Of a DNA stretch of 64,000 bases, positions 8,409 through 16,766 are shown one piece after another. Position 1 is the first letter of the stretch. Each line of letters begins with the position of its first letter. Made by a program: the position numbers and the translations under genes. Origin of the DNA: JADJYF01 sp965278995 (GTDB lineage: Bacteria > Pseudomonadota > Gammaproteobacteria > Ga0077536); contig OZ257136.1 in the NCBI GenBank assembly GCA_965278995.1, positions 310,001 through 374,000 on the forward strand, in the 5' to 3' direction. Below the pieces are notes generated by a model. That model worked only from the letters and a program-made list of their open reading frames with translations. It searched no databases and was not told the origin of the DNA.

Positions 8409-10775
8409 ATGAACGAGTATATCGTGTCTCTGAAAGACGTGGGCATCGCCGACGTCGACAAAGTGGGCGGCAAGAACGCATCGCTCGGCGAAATGATCCG
8501 CCATCTGGACCAGGCTGGCGTGCGCGTGCCGGGTGGTTTCGCGACGACCGCGCAGGCCTTCCGCGAATTCCTCGCTCATGGTGGACTCGACGCCCGGATC
8601 CAGTCTCGTCTGGCCAGTTTCGATGTCGAGAACGTGACCGAACTCGCGCGTGCCGGCAAGGAGATCCGTCAGTGGATTGTCGACACGCCGTTACCTGCCG
8701 CTTTCGAACGCGCCGTCGAGACCGCTTATGCGACCTTGACGGGAGCTGACGGGGCAGCATGCTCTGTCGCTGTGCGTTCGTCGGCGACAGCGGAAGATCT
8801 GCCGCAGGCCTCGTTTGCGGGTCAGCAGGAAACCTATCTGAACGTTACCGGCATCGCGCAGGTGAAACGCCGCATTCACGACGTCTTCGCTTCGCTGTTC
8901 AACGACCGCGCAATCTCGTATCGGGTACATCAGGGGTTCGAGCACGAAAAAGTCGCGCTCTCTGCCGGTATTCAACGCATGGTCCGCAGCGACATCGGCG
9001 CGAGCGGTGTCATGTTCACGCTCGATACGGAATCCGGTTTTCGCGATGTTGTCTTCATCACGTCGAGCTATGGTCTGGGCGAAATGGTCGTGCAGGGCGC
9101 GGTCAACCCGGATGAATTCTATGTTTACAAACCGGCGCTGAAAGCGGGGCACCAGGCCATCTTGCGCCGCAATCTCGGCAGCAAGCATCTGCAGATGACG
9201 TATGCCGCCGCCGCCGATGCTTCAGGTCACGGCGTGTTGACGCAGGAAGTCGACGAATTCCGGCGCCACCGTTTTTCGCTCAATGATGCCGATATCACCG
9301 AGCTCGCTCGTCTTGCCTGCGCGATCGAATCGCACTATGGCCGGCCGATGGACATTGAATGGGCCAAAGACGGCAACGACGGCGAACTCTATATCGTGCA
9401 GGCGCGACCCGAAACCGTGCAAAGCCGCAGCGGGCAGATAATCGAACGCTTCGATCTCAAAGGCAGCGGCCCGGTATTGGCGGAAGGGCGCAGCATCGGC
9501 CAGAAAATCGGTTCCGGCACGGCGCGCGTCATTGCTAGCATCGATCAGATGGAATTGCTGAAACCGGGCGACGTGCTCGTCACCGACATGACCGATCCCG
9601 ATTGGGAACCGGTCATGAAGCGGGCTGCCGCCATCGTTACCAATCGCGGCGGCCGGACCTGCCACGCTGCGATTATCGCGCGTGAGCTCGGCGTGCCGGC
9701 TATTGTTGGTTGCGGCGACGCGACCAGGACGATTGCGGACGGTGTGCCGGTCACGGTGTCATGCGCCGGAGGCGACACTGGCTATGTTTACGCCGGCGCA
9801 CTCGAGTTCGTGCGCGAAGAAATCGCTTTGACCGCGATGCCCGAACTTGATGTGAAGATTATGATGAATGTCGGCAATCCCGACCGAGCGTTCGCGTTTG
9901 CGAGCCTGCCTCACCGCGGTGTCGGCCTGGCCCGGCTCGAGTTCATCATCAACCGCATGATCGGCATCCATCCGCGCGCGCTGCTCGATTACGATCTGCT
10001 GCCGGCCGATCTGCAAGCGACGATTGCGCCGCTGATCGCCGCCTATCCCAGCCCGCGCGAGTTCTATGTGCAACGCCTGGTCGAAGGTATTGCGACAATT
10101 GCGGCAGCGTTCGCGCCGCAGCCCGTTATTGTGCGCCTGTCTGATTTCAAATCGAACGAATATGCGAACCTGATTGGCGGCCCGCGCTATGAGCCGCATG
10201 AAGAGAACCCGATGCTTGGCTTCCGTGGCGCATCGCGCTACGTGGCGCCGTCGTTCAAACCGTGTTTCGAGATGGAATGCGAAGCGCTTCGTTATGTTCG
10301 CAGCGAGATGGGCCTGGCCAATGTAGAAGTCATGGTGCCGTTTGTGCGCACGACTACCGAAGCGGCCGAGGTCATCGCGCTGCTGGCCGCCAATGGGCTG
10401 CGTCGCGGCGAAAATGGCCTACGCATCATCATGATGTGTGAGTTGCCGTCGAACGCGCTGCTGGCCGAGGAATTTCTCGAACATTTCGACGGTTTTTCCA
10501 TCGGCTCGAATGACCTGACCCAGTTGACGCTCGGTCTCGATCGCGATTCCGGTCTGGTCGCCGATCGGTTCGACGAACGTAATCCCGCAGTCAAAGCCCT
10601 GATGTCGCACGCGATCATGGCATGCCGCTCAGCTGGCAAGTACGTCGGTATCTGCGGCCAGGGACCTTCCGATCACGAAGACCTCGCGCAATGGCTGCTC
10701 GAGCAGGGGATCGACAGTATCTCGCTCAATCCAGATACGGTCGTGCGCACCTGGCTCGATCTCTCGCGGCTGTAA
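8409..10775 (+). CDS. ppsA: Phosphoenolpyruvate synthase
   Basis: 788-residue pyruvate, water dikinase that makes PEP, AMP and Pi from pyruvate and ATP for gluconeogenesis. The N-terminal ATP-grasp domain begins VGGKNASLGEM and has VRSSATAEDLPQASFAGQQ. The central swivelling domain has GGRTCHAAIIARE with phosphohistidine His419 (E. coli His421 by recall). The C-terminal PEP/pyruvate domain has GSNDLTQL and GICGQGPSD. AGGA lies 5 bases before ATG 8409; the frame stays open upstream to 8283 but that stretch lacks homology. A TACAAT at 8302-8307 could be the -10 box, with only a weak -35. Regulated by the divergent ppsR product. Confidence 0.97.
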   Translation: MNEYIVSLKDVGIADVDKVGGKNASLGEMIRHLDQAGVRVPGGFATTAQAFREFLAHGGLDARIQSRLASFDVENVTELARAGKEIRQWIVDTPLPAAFERAVETAYATLTGADGAACSVAVRSSATAEDLPQASFAGQQETYLNVTGIAQVKRRIHDVFASLFNDRAISYRVHQGFEHEKVALSAGIQRMVRSDIGASGVMFTLDTESGFRDVVFITSSYGLGEMVVQGAVNPDEFYVYKPALKAGHQAILRRNLGSKHLQMTYAAAADASGHGVLTQEVDEFRRHRFSLNDADITELARLACAIESHYGRPMDIEWAKDGNDGELYIVQARPETVQSRSGQIIERFDLKGSGPVLAEGRSIGQKIGSGTARVIASIDQMELLKPGDVLVTDMTDPDWEPVMKRAAAIVTNRGGRTCHAAIIARELGVPAIVGCGDATRTIADGVPVTVSCAGGDTGYVYAGALEFVREEIALTAMPELDVKIMMNVGNPDRAFAFASLPHRGVGLARLEFIINRMIGIHPRALLDYDLLPADLQATIAPLIAAYPSPREFYVQRLVEGIATIAAAFAPQPVIVRLSDFKSNEYANLIGGPRYEPHEENPMLGFRGASRYVAPSFKPCFEMECEALRYVRSEMGLANVEVMVPFVRTTTEAAEVIALLAANGLRRGENGLRIIMMCELPSNALLAEEFLEHFDGFSIGSNDLTQLTLGLDRDSGLVADRFDERNPAVKALMSHAIMACRSAGKYVGICGQGPSDHEDLAQWLLEQGIDSISLNPDTVVRTWLDLSRL

Positions 10776-10830
10776 ACTGGCTGTCGCTGTCTGCCGCCGT
10801 CGGCGGGCGGCGATCCGCTGTACTGACCTG

Positions 10831-11544
10831 CTAGGTAAAATCTTCGAGCATTTGCCGCTCGTCCTCCGAGATCTCGCTGTTACGCAACCGGTTCTGGACC
10901 ATCGCCGTATCGATGAGTCCGTTTTCGATCAGCTGGCGTTTCTCGATGGGTAGCAGATAATCGGAGAAGAATAGATTGCCGGGAGGCAGCAGTTCCGCTT
11001 CGACGATCATGGCGACTTCCTTGATCATCGCGCGCAGATAACCGCCCGGCTGTTCGACACGCGCCAGTGCGAATTCCGGGGTGGCAATGCCACCTGCGTA
11101 GACGGAGTGAAGCTCCATTTTGTAGCTGACCAGCAATGAGGTGTCGTCGATTTCGGCGAGCGTACGTTCGACCTGCTGCAGGCGGCGCGGCAACAATTCG
11201 CGCAGAGTGGTCAGAATGTCCGGATCTTCAAGGTATTCGGAATAGATATCGACAATGTCGTCTATCGACAGCTGTCGATAGGCATCGTTGACGAACAATT
11301 CGTCGCGACGATAGCTGAGCAGCTTGTATGAGGAGAATCCGACGACCGAGAGAACATCAGTCAGCTCGCGAATATTGCGATTGAAGCCGAGCGCGCAGAC
11401 CAGTTGGCTATGAGTCAAGTCAAGTTGCGCCGCTGCATGATTGATGCGCTTGATGAAATCCGTGTCGGGCGCGGGACTTAATCGATAGAACGCCTTGACC
11501 AGATCGGCGTCGGAGCTCAATAGCAGTTCGTTGAAAGTCGGCAT
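10831..11544 (-). CDS. Unknown tandem paralog 1
   Basis: 237-residue, soluble, mostly helical and acidic protein of a family I do not recognise. It is clearly paralogous to the gene immediately upstream: both start with a F/E-rich helix (MPTFNELL versus MSRFEEIL), share QLVCALGFN followed by an L(T/S)DVL(S/A) segment, a central coiled stretch, KEVAMIVEAELLP, and a C-terminal (F)F(S/R)D-LP-EKR-LI-GLI block. No signal peptide or membrane segment is present. The start is uncertain: ATG 11544 aligns with the paralog, whereas TTG 11610 would overlap the upstream stop and add a Pro/Ala-rich leader. No strong ribosome site precedes either. Probably cotranscribed with the paralog. Confidence 0.75.
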   Translation of the reverse strand: MPTFNELLLSSDADLVKAFYRLSPAPDTDFIKRINHAAAQLDLTHSQLVCALGFNRNIRELTDVLSVVGFSSYKLLSYRRDELFVNDAYRQLSIDDIVDIYSEYLEDPDILTTLRELLPRRLQQVERTLAEIDDTSLLVSYKMELHSVYAGGIATPEFALARVEQPGGYLRAMIKEVAMIVEAELLPPGNLFFSDYLLPIEKRQLIENGLIDTAMVQNRLRNSEISEDERQMLEDFT

Positions 11545-11599
11545 GGTCAGGCTCGGGGCCGCGGGCGGCGGAAGTCGCGCTGGGGCATCGCTATCTGCC

Positions 11600-12337
11600 T
11601 CAGGCGTCAAGCAGCTTTAGCTGATCTTCGAGCACCGCGCGTTCCTGCGGTGCGATTTTCGGGTCGGACAGTCGATTCAGAACCAGCTCCCGTGGGATCA
11701 GTCCACGGATAATCAGCCGGCGTTTTTCTTCCGGCAGAATGGTATCGCGAAAGAATATATCGCCTATCGGCAGCAGCCGACTTTCGACGATCATCGCAAC
11801 CTCGTTCAGAAGTGCGCGAAAGCCGTTAGGTTCCCTGCTCAGACGACTTTCAGCAAAGTCGATTTGCGCAACGCCATCAATGTAGATCGCGCGCATCTCT
11901 TTTTTGTAGCGCTCGATGATGACGGAATTGACGGTCGCTTCGATCCTGTCTTCGATGCGTTGCAGGCGCATATCGAGCAGGTGCTGGATGACCTCGAGCA
12001 GCGGTGCACTCTTGGTCACATGAAGATACACGGCGAGCACGTCTTTGATGCCAAGCTGATGGTAGATGTCGTTGACGAACGAAAGGTTGCGTTCACGGGC
12101 CAGCGCATCGTAGGAATCGAAACCAAGCATCGCGAGGACATCGGAAAGTTGGGCGATTTGCGCGTTGAAACCGAGCGCGCAGACCAATTGCGGAAAAGTC
12201 AGCCCCAGATTTCGTGCGGCCTGCTTGGCGCGTGCGGTACCGAAAGCAGCATGGTCGTCCTGCGCCGAGGCGGACTTGTAGAGCGCCTTCAGCAGATCCT
12301 CACTACTGGCGGTAAGAATCTCCTCGAATCGGCTCAT
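11600..12337 (-). CDS. Unknown tandem paralog 2
   Basis: 245-residue protein, the second member of the tandem pair described for 10831-11544. Conserved landmarks are FPQLVCALGFNAQIAQLSDVL, RLQRIEDRIEATVNS in a likely coiled coil, NEVAMIVESRLLPIGDIFF, and EEKRRLIIRGLIPRELVLNRL at the C-terminus. I chose ATG 12337 because it aligns with the start of the paralog; the frame is open to 12415. It lies 88 bp after the Sel1-SPOR gene on the same strand. Function unknown; the repeated pairing suggests the two products could form a hetero-oligomer, but this is only inference. Confidence 0.78.
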   Translation of the reverse strand: MSRFEEILTASSEDLLKALYKSASAQDDHAAFGTARAKQAARNLGLTFPQLVCALGFNAQIAQLSDVLAMLGFDSYDALARERNLSFVNDIYHQLGIKDVLAVYLHVTKSAPLLEVIQHLLDMRLQRIEDRIEATVNSVIIERYKKEMRAIYIDGVAQIDFAESRLSREPNGFRALLNEVAMIVESRLLPIGDIFFRDTILPEEKRRLIIRGLIPRELVLNRLSDPKIAPQERAVLEDQLKLLDA

Positions 12338-12425
12338 GTCCGCAATACAGGCTCGCTGGCTTTGAGTCGATGATAGCACTGAACCCACGTTGAACTCGTC
12401 TGGCGGTAATAACAAATCAGCGATA

Positions 12426-13496
12426 TCACGGTTTTGCAGCCGCCGGCGCCGACACCGCAGCGGCCAATTCGCGGTGCAGCGCTGCGTAGCGACGGATCCA
12501 CGGTCGATTGCGCTGGAGATCCGGTGGCAGCGCCGCGCGTGCCAGTACGGCGTCGTCGGCTGAGGCGAACGAGCCGACTATCGCTGTGTAGGGTTGGCGT
12601 GAGCCCGGTCGATGCAGAAAATAAGCGCTGTCGGTGTCCTCGGCCCAGGTCTCGGCATGGCGAAGCAGCATCTGCTCCAGCGCGGTCGCCTCGGTTGCAG
12701 CGCTGATGACGACGGTAAAGCGCTCTGGCGCCTGAGCCAGGACCCACGCGCGGTCGTGGATCGCGCCGTGCGGCGATGGCGGGGTGGCAGCACTCTGTGC
12801 TGTCGGTTCGGGCGAAATCGGCGGCATAGCTGGTGTTGGTGCAGCGTTCACCGTTTGCAGAACAGTGACTGCCGGCGCGAACGTGAGAGCAGCCTGCTCT
12901 AGCCATTGCGTTGCGGCCGCGCGATTGCCGGCCGCAAGGTAGCGCACGCCGAGATTGAATTGAGCAGGTGCATAGCCTTGCATGGCTGCACAGCGCAGCG
13001 CTTCGATGGAAGCGATTTCGTCCGACGCGTTTTCCGCCAGCCAGGTGCCTAGCGTGTAACAGGCCAACGCATGATTGCCGGCGGCAGCGCGCCGGAGATA
13101 GTCCAATGCGGTATATCTTTCGCCAGGTATCTGCAACAGCAGCAAGCCGACATTGAATGCCGCGTCGAGGTGCCCGCCATCGGCTGCCAGTCGCCACCAG
13201 CGCAGCGCCTGTTGCCGATCGACAGCAGCACCGAGACCGGTGTCGTCCCAGCTGCCCAACACGAAGGCGGCTTCGGCATCGCCAGCCATAGCGGCGCGTT
13301 CCATGCTGGCGCGCGCGGCGGTGGGGTCGCCTTCGAGTTGCCCGTAGACGATCAGCTGCGCCTGCATCGTCTGCGCAGCAGGTTCACCCACCGCCGCGTG
13401 GGCGGGTTGGGCTGGAGTTGACTCCGCTGGCGGGGCAGCGTTTACGCCTGAAGCGAGCAGCCACAGCACGCTCGTCAACAACGCTCTACGCATCAT
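12426..13496 (-). CDS. Exported Sel1-repeat protein with SPOR domain
   Basis: About 356 residues. A signal peptide (MMRRALLTSVLWLLASGVNAAPP) is followed by an Ala/Pro linker. Then come Sel1/TPR-type repeats such as EAAFVLGSWDDTGLG, QALRWWRLAADGGHLDAAFNVGLLL and APAQFNLGVRYLAAG (about 75-230), a second Pro/Ala-rich linker, and a C-terminal SPOR-like domain (FTVVISAATEA to PWIRRYAAL). SPOR domains bind denuded peptidoglycan, often at the division septum, so it probably acts in the periplasm. The start MMRR at 13496 overlaps the stop of the upstream SRAP gene by 11 bp, consistent with coupling. The frame is open further upstream, but that part would bury the signal peptide. Confidence 0.82.
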   Translation of the reverse strand: MMRRALLTSVLWLLASGVNAAPPAESTPAQPAHAAVGEPAAQTMQAQLIVYGQLEGDPTAARASMERAAMAGDAEAAFVLGSWDDTGLGAAVDRQQALRWWRLAADGGHLDAAFNVGLLLLQIPGERYTALDYLRRAAAGNHALACYTLGTWLAENASDEIASIEALRCAAMQGYAPAQFNLGVRYLAAGNRAAATQWLEQAALTFAPAVTVLQTVNAAPTPAMPPISPEPTAQSAATPPSPHGAIHDRAWVLAQAPERFTVVISAATEATALEQMLLRHAETWAEDTDSAYFLHRPGSRQPYTAIVGSFASADDAVLARAALPPDLQRNRPWIRRYAALHRELAAAVSAPAAAKP

Positions 13497-14172
13497 CGAC
13501 GGTCGTTGCAACGATGCATTCCCGCGTGTCATTACGCGGCGAATTAACCAGACGGCTGACAGGGTGCAGCGAGACGACAGCCGGCGGTGCGGGAACCAGC
13601 AACGCCTCGAGCACCCGGGAACTGCTGCCCGGATCAAGCCACGCGCCGTAAGCACCTCGCGCGATGATGACCGGCATGCGATCGTGGACGGCCAATAGTC
13701 GTTCGTTGGCGGCGCATGTCAACAGCGCGAACGTCTCGATCGCCGTGCCATCGCGTTCCCAGCGCTCCCACAGACCGCCTAGAGCAAATACGTCACTCGC
13801 AAACACTTCACTGGCAACGGGATGGATGTAGTAAGGCTGTTTGCCATCAGCGAGCGCCCGCCATTCGTAATAACCGGAGGCCGGCACCAGGCAGCGCCTG
13901 CGTTTGTAGGCCGAACGGAACGAGGGTTTGCTGGCTACGGTCTCGGCGCGCGCGTTGATGAGACGCCCGCTCGCGGCCGCTGTTTTGGACCATGCCGGCA
14001 GCAGACCCCAGCTCAGTATCGTCGCTTCTCGTTCCCCAGCCTGCTCGCGGATCACCAGCGCCGGCTGACTCGGCGAAACGTTGTAACGTGGCACGAGCGG
14101 CTCGCGCAGGGCGACTTCGAACTCAGTGGCGAGAAATGCCGCGTCGACGGCAAGCGCATATCGGCCGCACAT
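13486..14172 (-). CDS. SRAP/HMCES-family abasic-site protein (YedK-like)
   Basis: 228-residue SOS-response-associated peptidase-fold protein that crosslinks covalently to abasic sites in single-stranded DNA through its N-terminal cysteine. The hallmark start MCGRY gives catalytic Cys2 (exposed after Met removal). The other active-site residues are visible: N73 in INARAET, E103 in GYYEW and H163 in VHDRMPV. Length is normal. It starts 18 bp after mtdB and overlaps the Sel1-SPOR gene by 11 bp. No LexA box was recognised nearby. Confidence 0.94.
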   Translation of the reverse strand: MCGRYALAVDAAFLATEFEVALREPLVPRYNVSPSQPALVIREQAGEREATILSWGLLPAWSKTAAASGRLINARAETVASKPSFRSAYKRRRCLVPASGYYEWRALADGKQPYYIHPVASEVFASDVFALGGLWERWERDGTAIETFALLTCAANERLLAVHDRMPVIIARGAYGAWLDPGSSSRVLEALLVPAPPAVVSLHPVSRLVNSPRNDTRECIVATTVDDA

Positions 14173-14190
14173 GGCTGGCGCCGGTCGCGC

Positions 14191-15057
14191 TCAGCGCGCC
14201 GCCATCATCTGTTTGGCGAGCGCGAAGATTTCCGGTGCGTCGAGTACCAGATCGTTCGCCTCGAACAGTTTGGCGATACAGGCGCGATGAACTTCGAGCT
14301 TGAACGTGCCGAAGCCGATAGCGCCGAAGCAGATCTTGCCGTGCCGTACTGTCGCCCGGTCCATCAGATCGATCCCTTCGATACCGAGAGGCGGTGTCGC
14401 GTTGGCGTCGATGATTATTTCGAGATCGGGTAGATCGCGCCATAGATCTTCAGCCAGAAGTTGTACGCCGGCGGCGCCGGTGGCAAGCAGAATGTTGGCG
14501 CCTTTGAGTGCTGTCTTGAGTGAGGCGATATCGCCGGCCGCAGCAGGAATGAGCTGAACGCCGAAGCGGCGATGCATCGCCTCGCAGGCTGTTTCTGCGC
14601 GATCGACGCGGCGAGAAGTGAGGACGACGTCGACACCTTCGCGTGCCAGCATGACGCCAGCGCGTTGGCCGACCGGGCCAGTGCCGGCGAGCACGGCGGC
14701 GCGCTTGCCGGCAAACTTCATGTGCCGGCCGATGTAGGCCACCGCGGCAGCGGCGGTCGAATTGCTGCCGTTGCTGTCGAGCATGACAGAGACGCGGAAA
14801 TCGCCGAAGAAATGGTTGCGGATCGAGGCCAGCACAGCTTCGCCTTCGCCCATATTGCTGCCGGTGATGAACAGCGCGGTATTCTTTTTAAGCTTGGGCG
14901 GTCGGGTGAATACGGCGCCATCGACCATGGTTCCGACCGTGCTCGGTTTTATGTTGCCGCGGCAGGAGACATGGTCGGCACCGCCGTCATAAGCGACGAC
15001 GGTATCGAAAGTGTTCGGTATCGGGTCGGTATCGAGTTGGAAGAGAATTTTCTTCAC
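14191..15057 (-). CDS. mtdB: Methylene-tetrahydromethanopterin dehydrogenase (MtdB type)
   Basis: 288 residues from GTG 15057, the length usual for MtdB of methylotrophs. It oxidises methylene-H4MPT to methenyl-H4MPT with NAD(P) in formaldehyde oxidation or C1 transfer. The N-terminus KKILFQLDTDPIPNTFDTVVAYDGGAD and GNIKPSTVGTMVDGAVFTR are characteristic. A Rossmann motif GTGPVGQRAG starts at about residue 125. GGGAG lies 9 bases before the GTG; an ATG about 33 bp upstream has no such support. No other H4MPT gene (fae, mch, fhc) is in the window, so it is isolated here. A bifunctional role with methylene-tetrahydrofolate, or a related NAD-binding function, cannot be excluded. Confidence 0.85.
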   Translation of the reverse strand: MKKILFQLDTDPIPNTFDTVVAYDGGADHVSCRGNIKPSTVGTMVDGAVFTRPPKLKKNTALFITGSNMGEGEAVLASIRNHFFGDFRVSVMLDSNGSNSTAAAAVAYIGRHMKFAGKRAAVLAGTGPVGQRAGVMLAREGVDVVLTSRRVDRAETACEAMHRRFGVQLIPAAAGDIASLKTALKGANILLATGAAGVQLLAEDLWRDLPDLEIIIDANATPPLGIEGIDLMDRATVRHGKICFGAIGFGTFKLEVHRACIAKLFEANDLVLDAPEIFALAKQMMAAR

Positions 15058-15151
15058 TGCTGTGCGCTCCCGCTCGGAATCGCCGAACACTACCGTCTAA
15101 GCGCTGGGCAGGCAAGCCGCGAGCGGCCATACGCGAACGCACGTTGCCGGC

Positions 15152-16009
15152 TTACGGTGTCTCGATGCGCATTGAAAAATCAGTTGCCTGCACATGTTTG
15201 GTCAAAGCGCCAATCGAGATGAAATCTGCGCCGGCCTGCCCAAGTTCAGCAAGGTCGGCGAGATCGACACCGCCCGAAATCTCGACCAGCGCGCGCCCGG
15301 CGACTGCGGCGGTTGCCGCACGGATCATGGGCAAATCGAAATTGTCGAGCAGTACCATGTCGACATTGACTGCCAGCGCTTCGGCCAGTTCCGCCATCGT
15401 TTCGACTTCGACTTCGATGCGCAAGCCAGGATGACTGCTGCGAATCGCGGTGACGGCCGCCGTAATCGTGCCGGCCGCAGCGATGTGGTTTTCTTTGATC
15501 AGGACGGCATCGAACAGTCCCAGTCGATGATTCATGCCGCCACCGGCCCGGACTGCATATTTCTGTGCGGCGCGCAGTCCAGGCAGGGTCTTGCGCGTGT
15601 CGAGGATGCGCGTAGTGGTGTCACCCAGCGCCGTAACATGGTGTCGCGTGGCAGTCGCAGTTGCCGACAGTGTCTGCAGGAAATTCAGGGCTGTGCGTTC
15701 GCCAGTCACCAGGCTGCGTGCAGCACCGCTCAGCTCGCACACCAGCGCATCGGCCGGTACGCTAGCGCCGTCGCGATAGTGCCATTTCAATTCGACATTT
15801 GGATCAAGCAACCGGAACACGCAGTCGAACCACGGAGTACCGGCGAGTACCGCCGGCTCGCGGCAGATGACTCTAGCGCGAGCTGTCCGGGTGGCCGGGA
15901 TCAGGCTCGCAGTAACATCGCCGTCGCCGACATCCTCAGCCAGCGCAATTCTGACGCTAGCTTCGATACCTGATGGCAGTTGCAGGTCCAGGGTAGTCGG
16001 TTCATTCAT
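15152..16009 (-). CDS. nadC: Nicotinate-nucleotide pyrophosphorylase (quinolinate phosphoribosyltransferase)
   Basis: 285-residue enzyme that converts quinolinate and PRPP to nicotinate mononucleotide in de novo NAD synthesis. Family signatures are LAEDVGDGDVTA, the core ERTALNFLQ, TRKTLPGLRAAQKYAV, GGGMNHRLGLFDAVLIKENH, and the C-terminal EISGGVDLADL with DFISIGALTKH. Complete and of normal length. It lies 13 bp after the retropepsin-like protease gene on the same strand and about 95 bp before mtdB. nadA and nadB are not in the window. Confidence 0.97.
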   Translation of the reverse strand: MNEPTTLDLQLPSGIEASVRIALAEDVGDGDVTASLIPATRTARARVICREPAVLAGTPWFDCVFRLLDPNVELKWHYRDGASVPADALVCELSGAARSLVTGERTALNFLQTLSATATATRHHVTALGDTTTRILDTRKTLPGLRAAQKYAVRAGGGMNHRLGLFDAVLIKENHIAAAGTITAAVTAIRSSHPGLRIEVEVETMAELAEALAVNVDMVLLDNFDLPMIRAATAAVAGRALVEISGGVDLADLAELGQAGADFISIGALTKHVQATDFSMRIETP

Positions 16010-16022
16010 GGCGGAGGGCTCA

Positions 16023-16544
16023 TCAGGGGTATGTCGTGCGGCGCGACTCGACGATCAGCTCATCGCCTTCCTGCGAGAAGTCGAGGCGTTCGAGAAAGCT
16101 CATGCCGAGCAGGATCTGACCTTCTTCCAGCGTCGGCACGATGAGCGCTGCGACGTCATGCTCGACGATGCCACCCAGTCGGAGCTCACCGATAGTTGTG
16201 GTGTAAGCGGTGGCAATTCCGTTGGCGGTCGAGGTCTGCACTTCGGCGCCGACATGCAATCCGGCGGCTTTTGCGATCGCCGCGGAGACTGCGACATCGG
16301 TCGCGCCAGTGTCGATCATGCATTCGGCACGGACTCCGTCAATGGCGCCGGTTGCGATGTAATGCCCCTGGCGATTGCGCTGCAGGCGGATAAGGGTACG
16401 GCCGTCGTCAGTGCGGCCAGCGATGACATCCTGATTGGGGTTGTGGTGGTGCTCGATCTGTTGCGAGAACAGGAGGGTCATCAGGCCAATGAAGACGATG
16501 ATGGCGAGCACATACATCGTCCCGCCGGTACCTTGTGTCGACAT
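16023..16544 (-). CDS. Retropepsin-like aspartic protease, membrane-anchored
   Basis: 173 residues of the TIGR02281-like clan AA aspartic protease family found in proteobacteria. A single N-terminal membrane helix (YVLAIIVFIGLMTLLF, about 11-26) anchors the protease domain, most likely facing the periplasm. The catalytic motif is MIDTGATDVAVS with Asp78; a second family landmark near the end is LLGMSFLERLDF. One motif per chain means it must dimerise to be active. It heads the minus-strand run into nadC (13 bp gap). Substrate unknown. Confidence 0.88.
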   Translation of the reverse strand: MSTQGTGGTMYVLAIIVFIGLMTLLFSQQIEHHHNPNQDVIAGRTDDGRTLIRLQRNRQGHYIATGAIDGVRAECMIDTGATDVAVSAAIAKAAGLHVGAEVQTSTANGIATAYTTTIGELRLGGIVEHDVAALIVPTLEEGQILLGMSFLERLDFSQEGDELIVESRRTTYP

Positions 16545-16766
16545 GGAGGGTCAGCAGCAATGCGGGCTGGGAAAGGCTGGCGTGGTCGAAATCATGGGCT
16601 ATTCTGTCGCACTGTCTGTGCGCTGGCCATCGTTACGACGGGGCGGTCCGACTGCTAGACTATCCAACAAATCTCTGTGTACCAGCGCATTGCAGCTTCG
16701 CGTTACACTGCGCGTTCTACCCGCTCCGACGGCGCGGCCGGCCGAGTATCGCATAAGGATTCGAGT

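Noticed and set aside
10794..10806. CCGCC-GTC-GGCGG hairpin between ppsA and paralog 1 as a terminator
   Set aside because: Short stem with a 3-base loop and no T-run on either strand; typical chance in GC-rich DNA.
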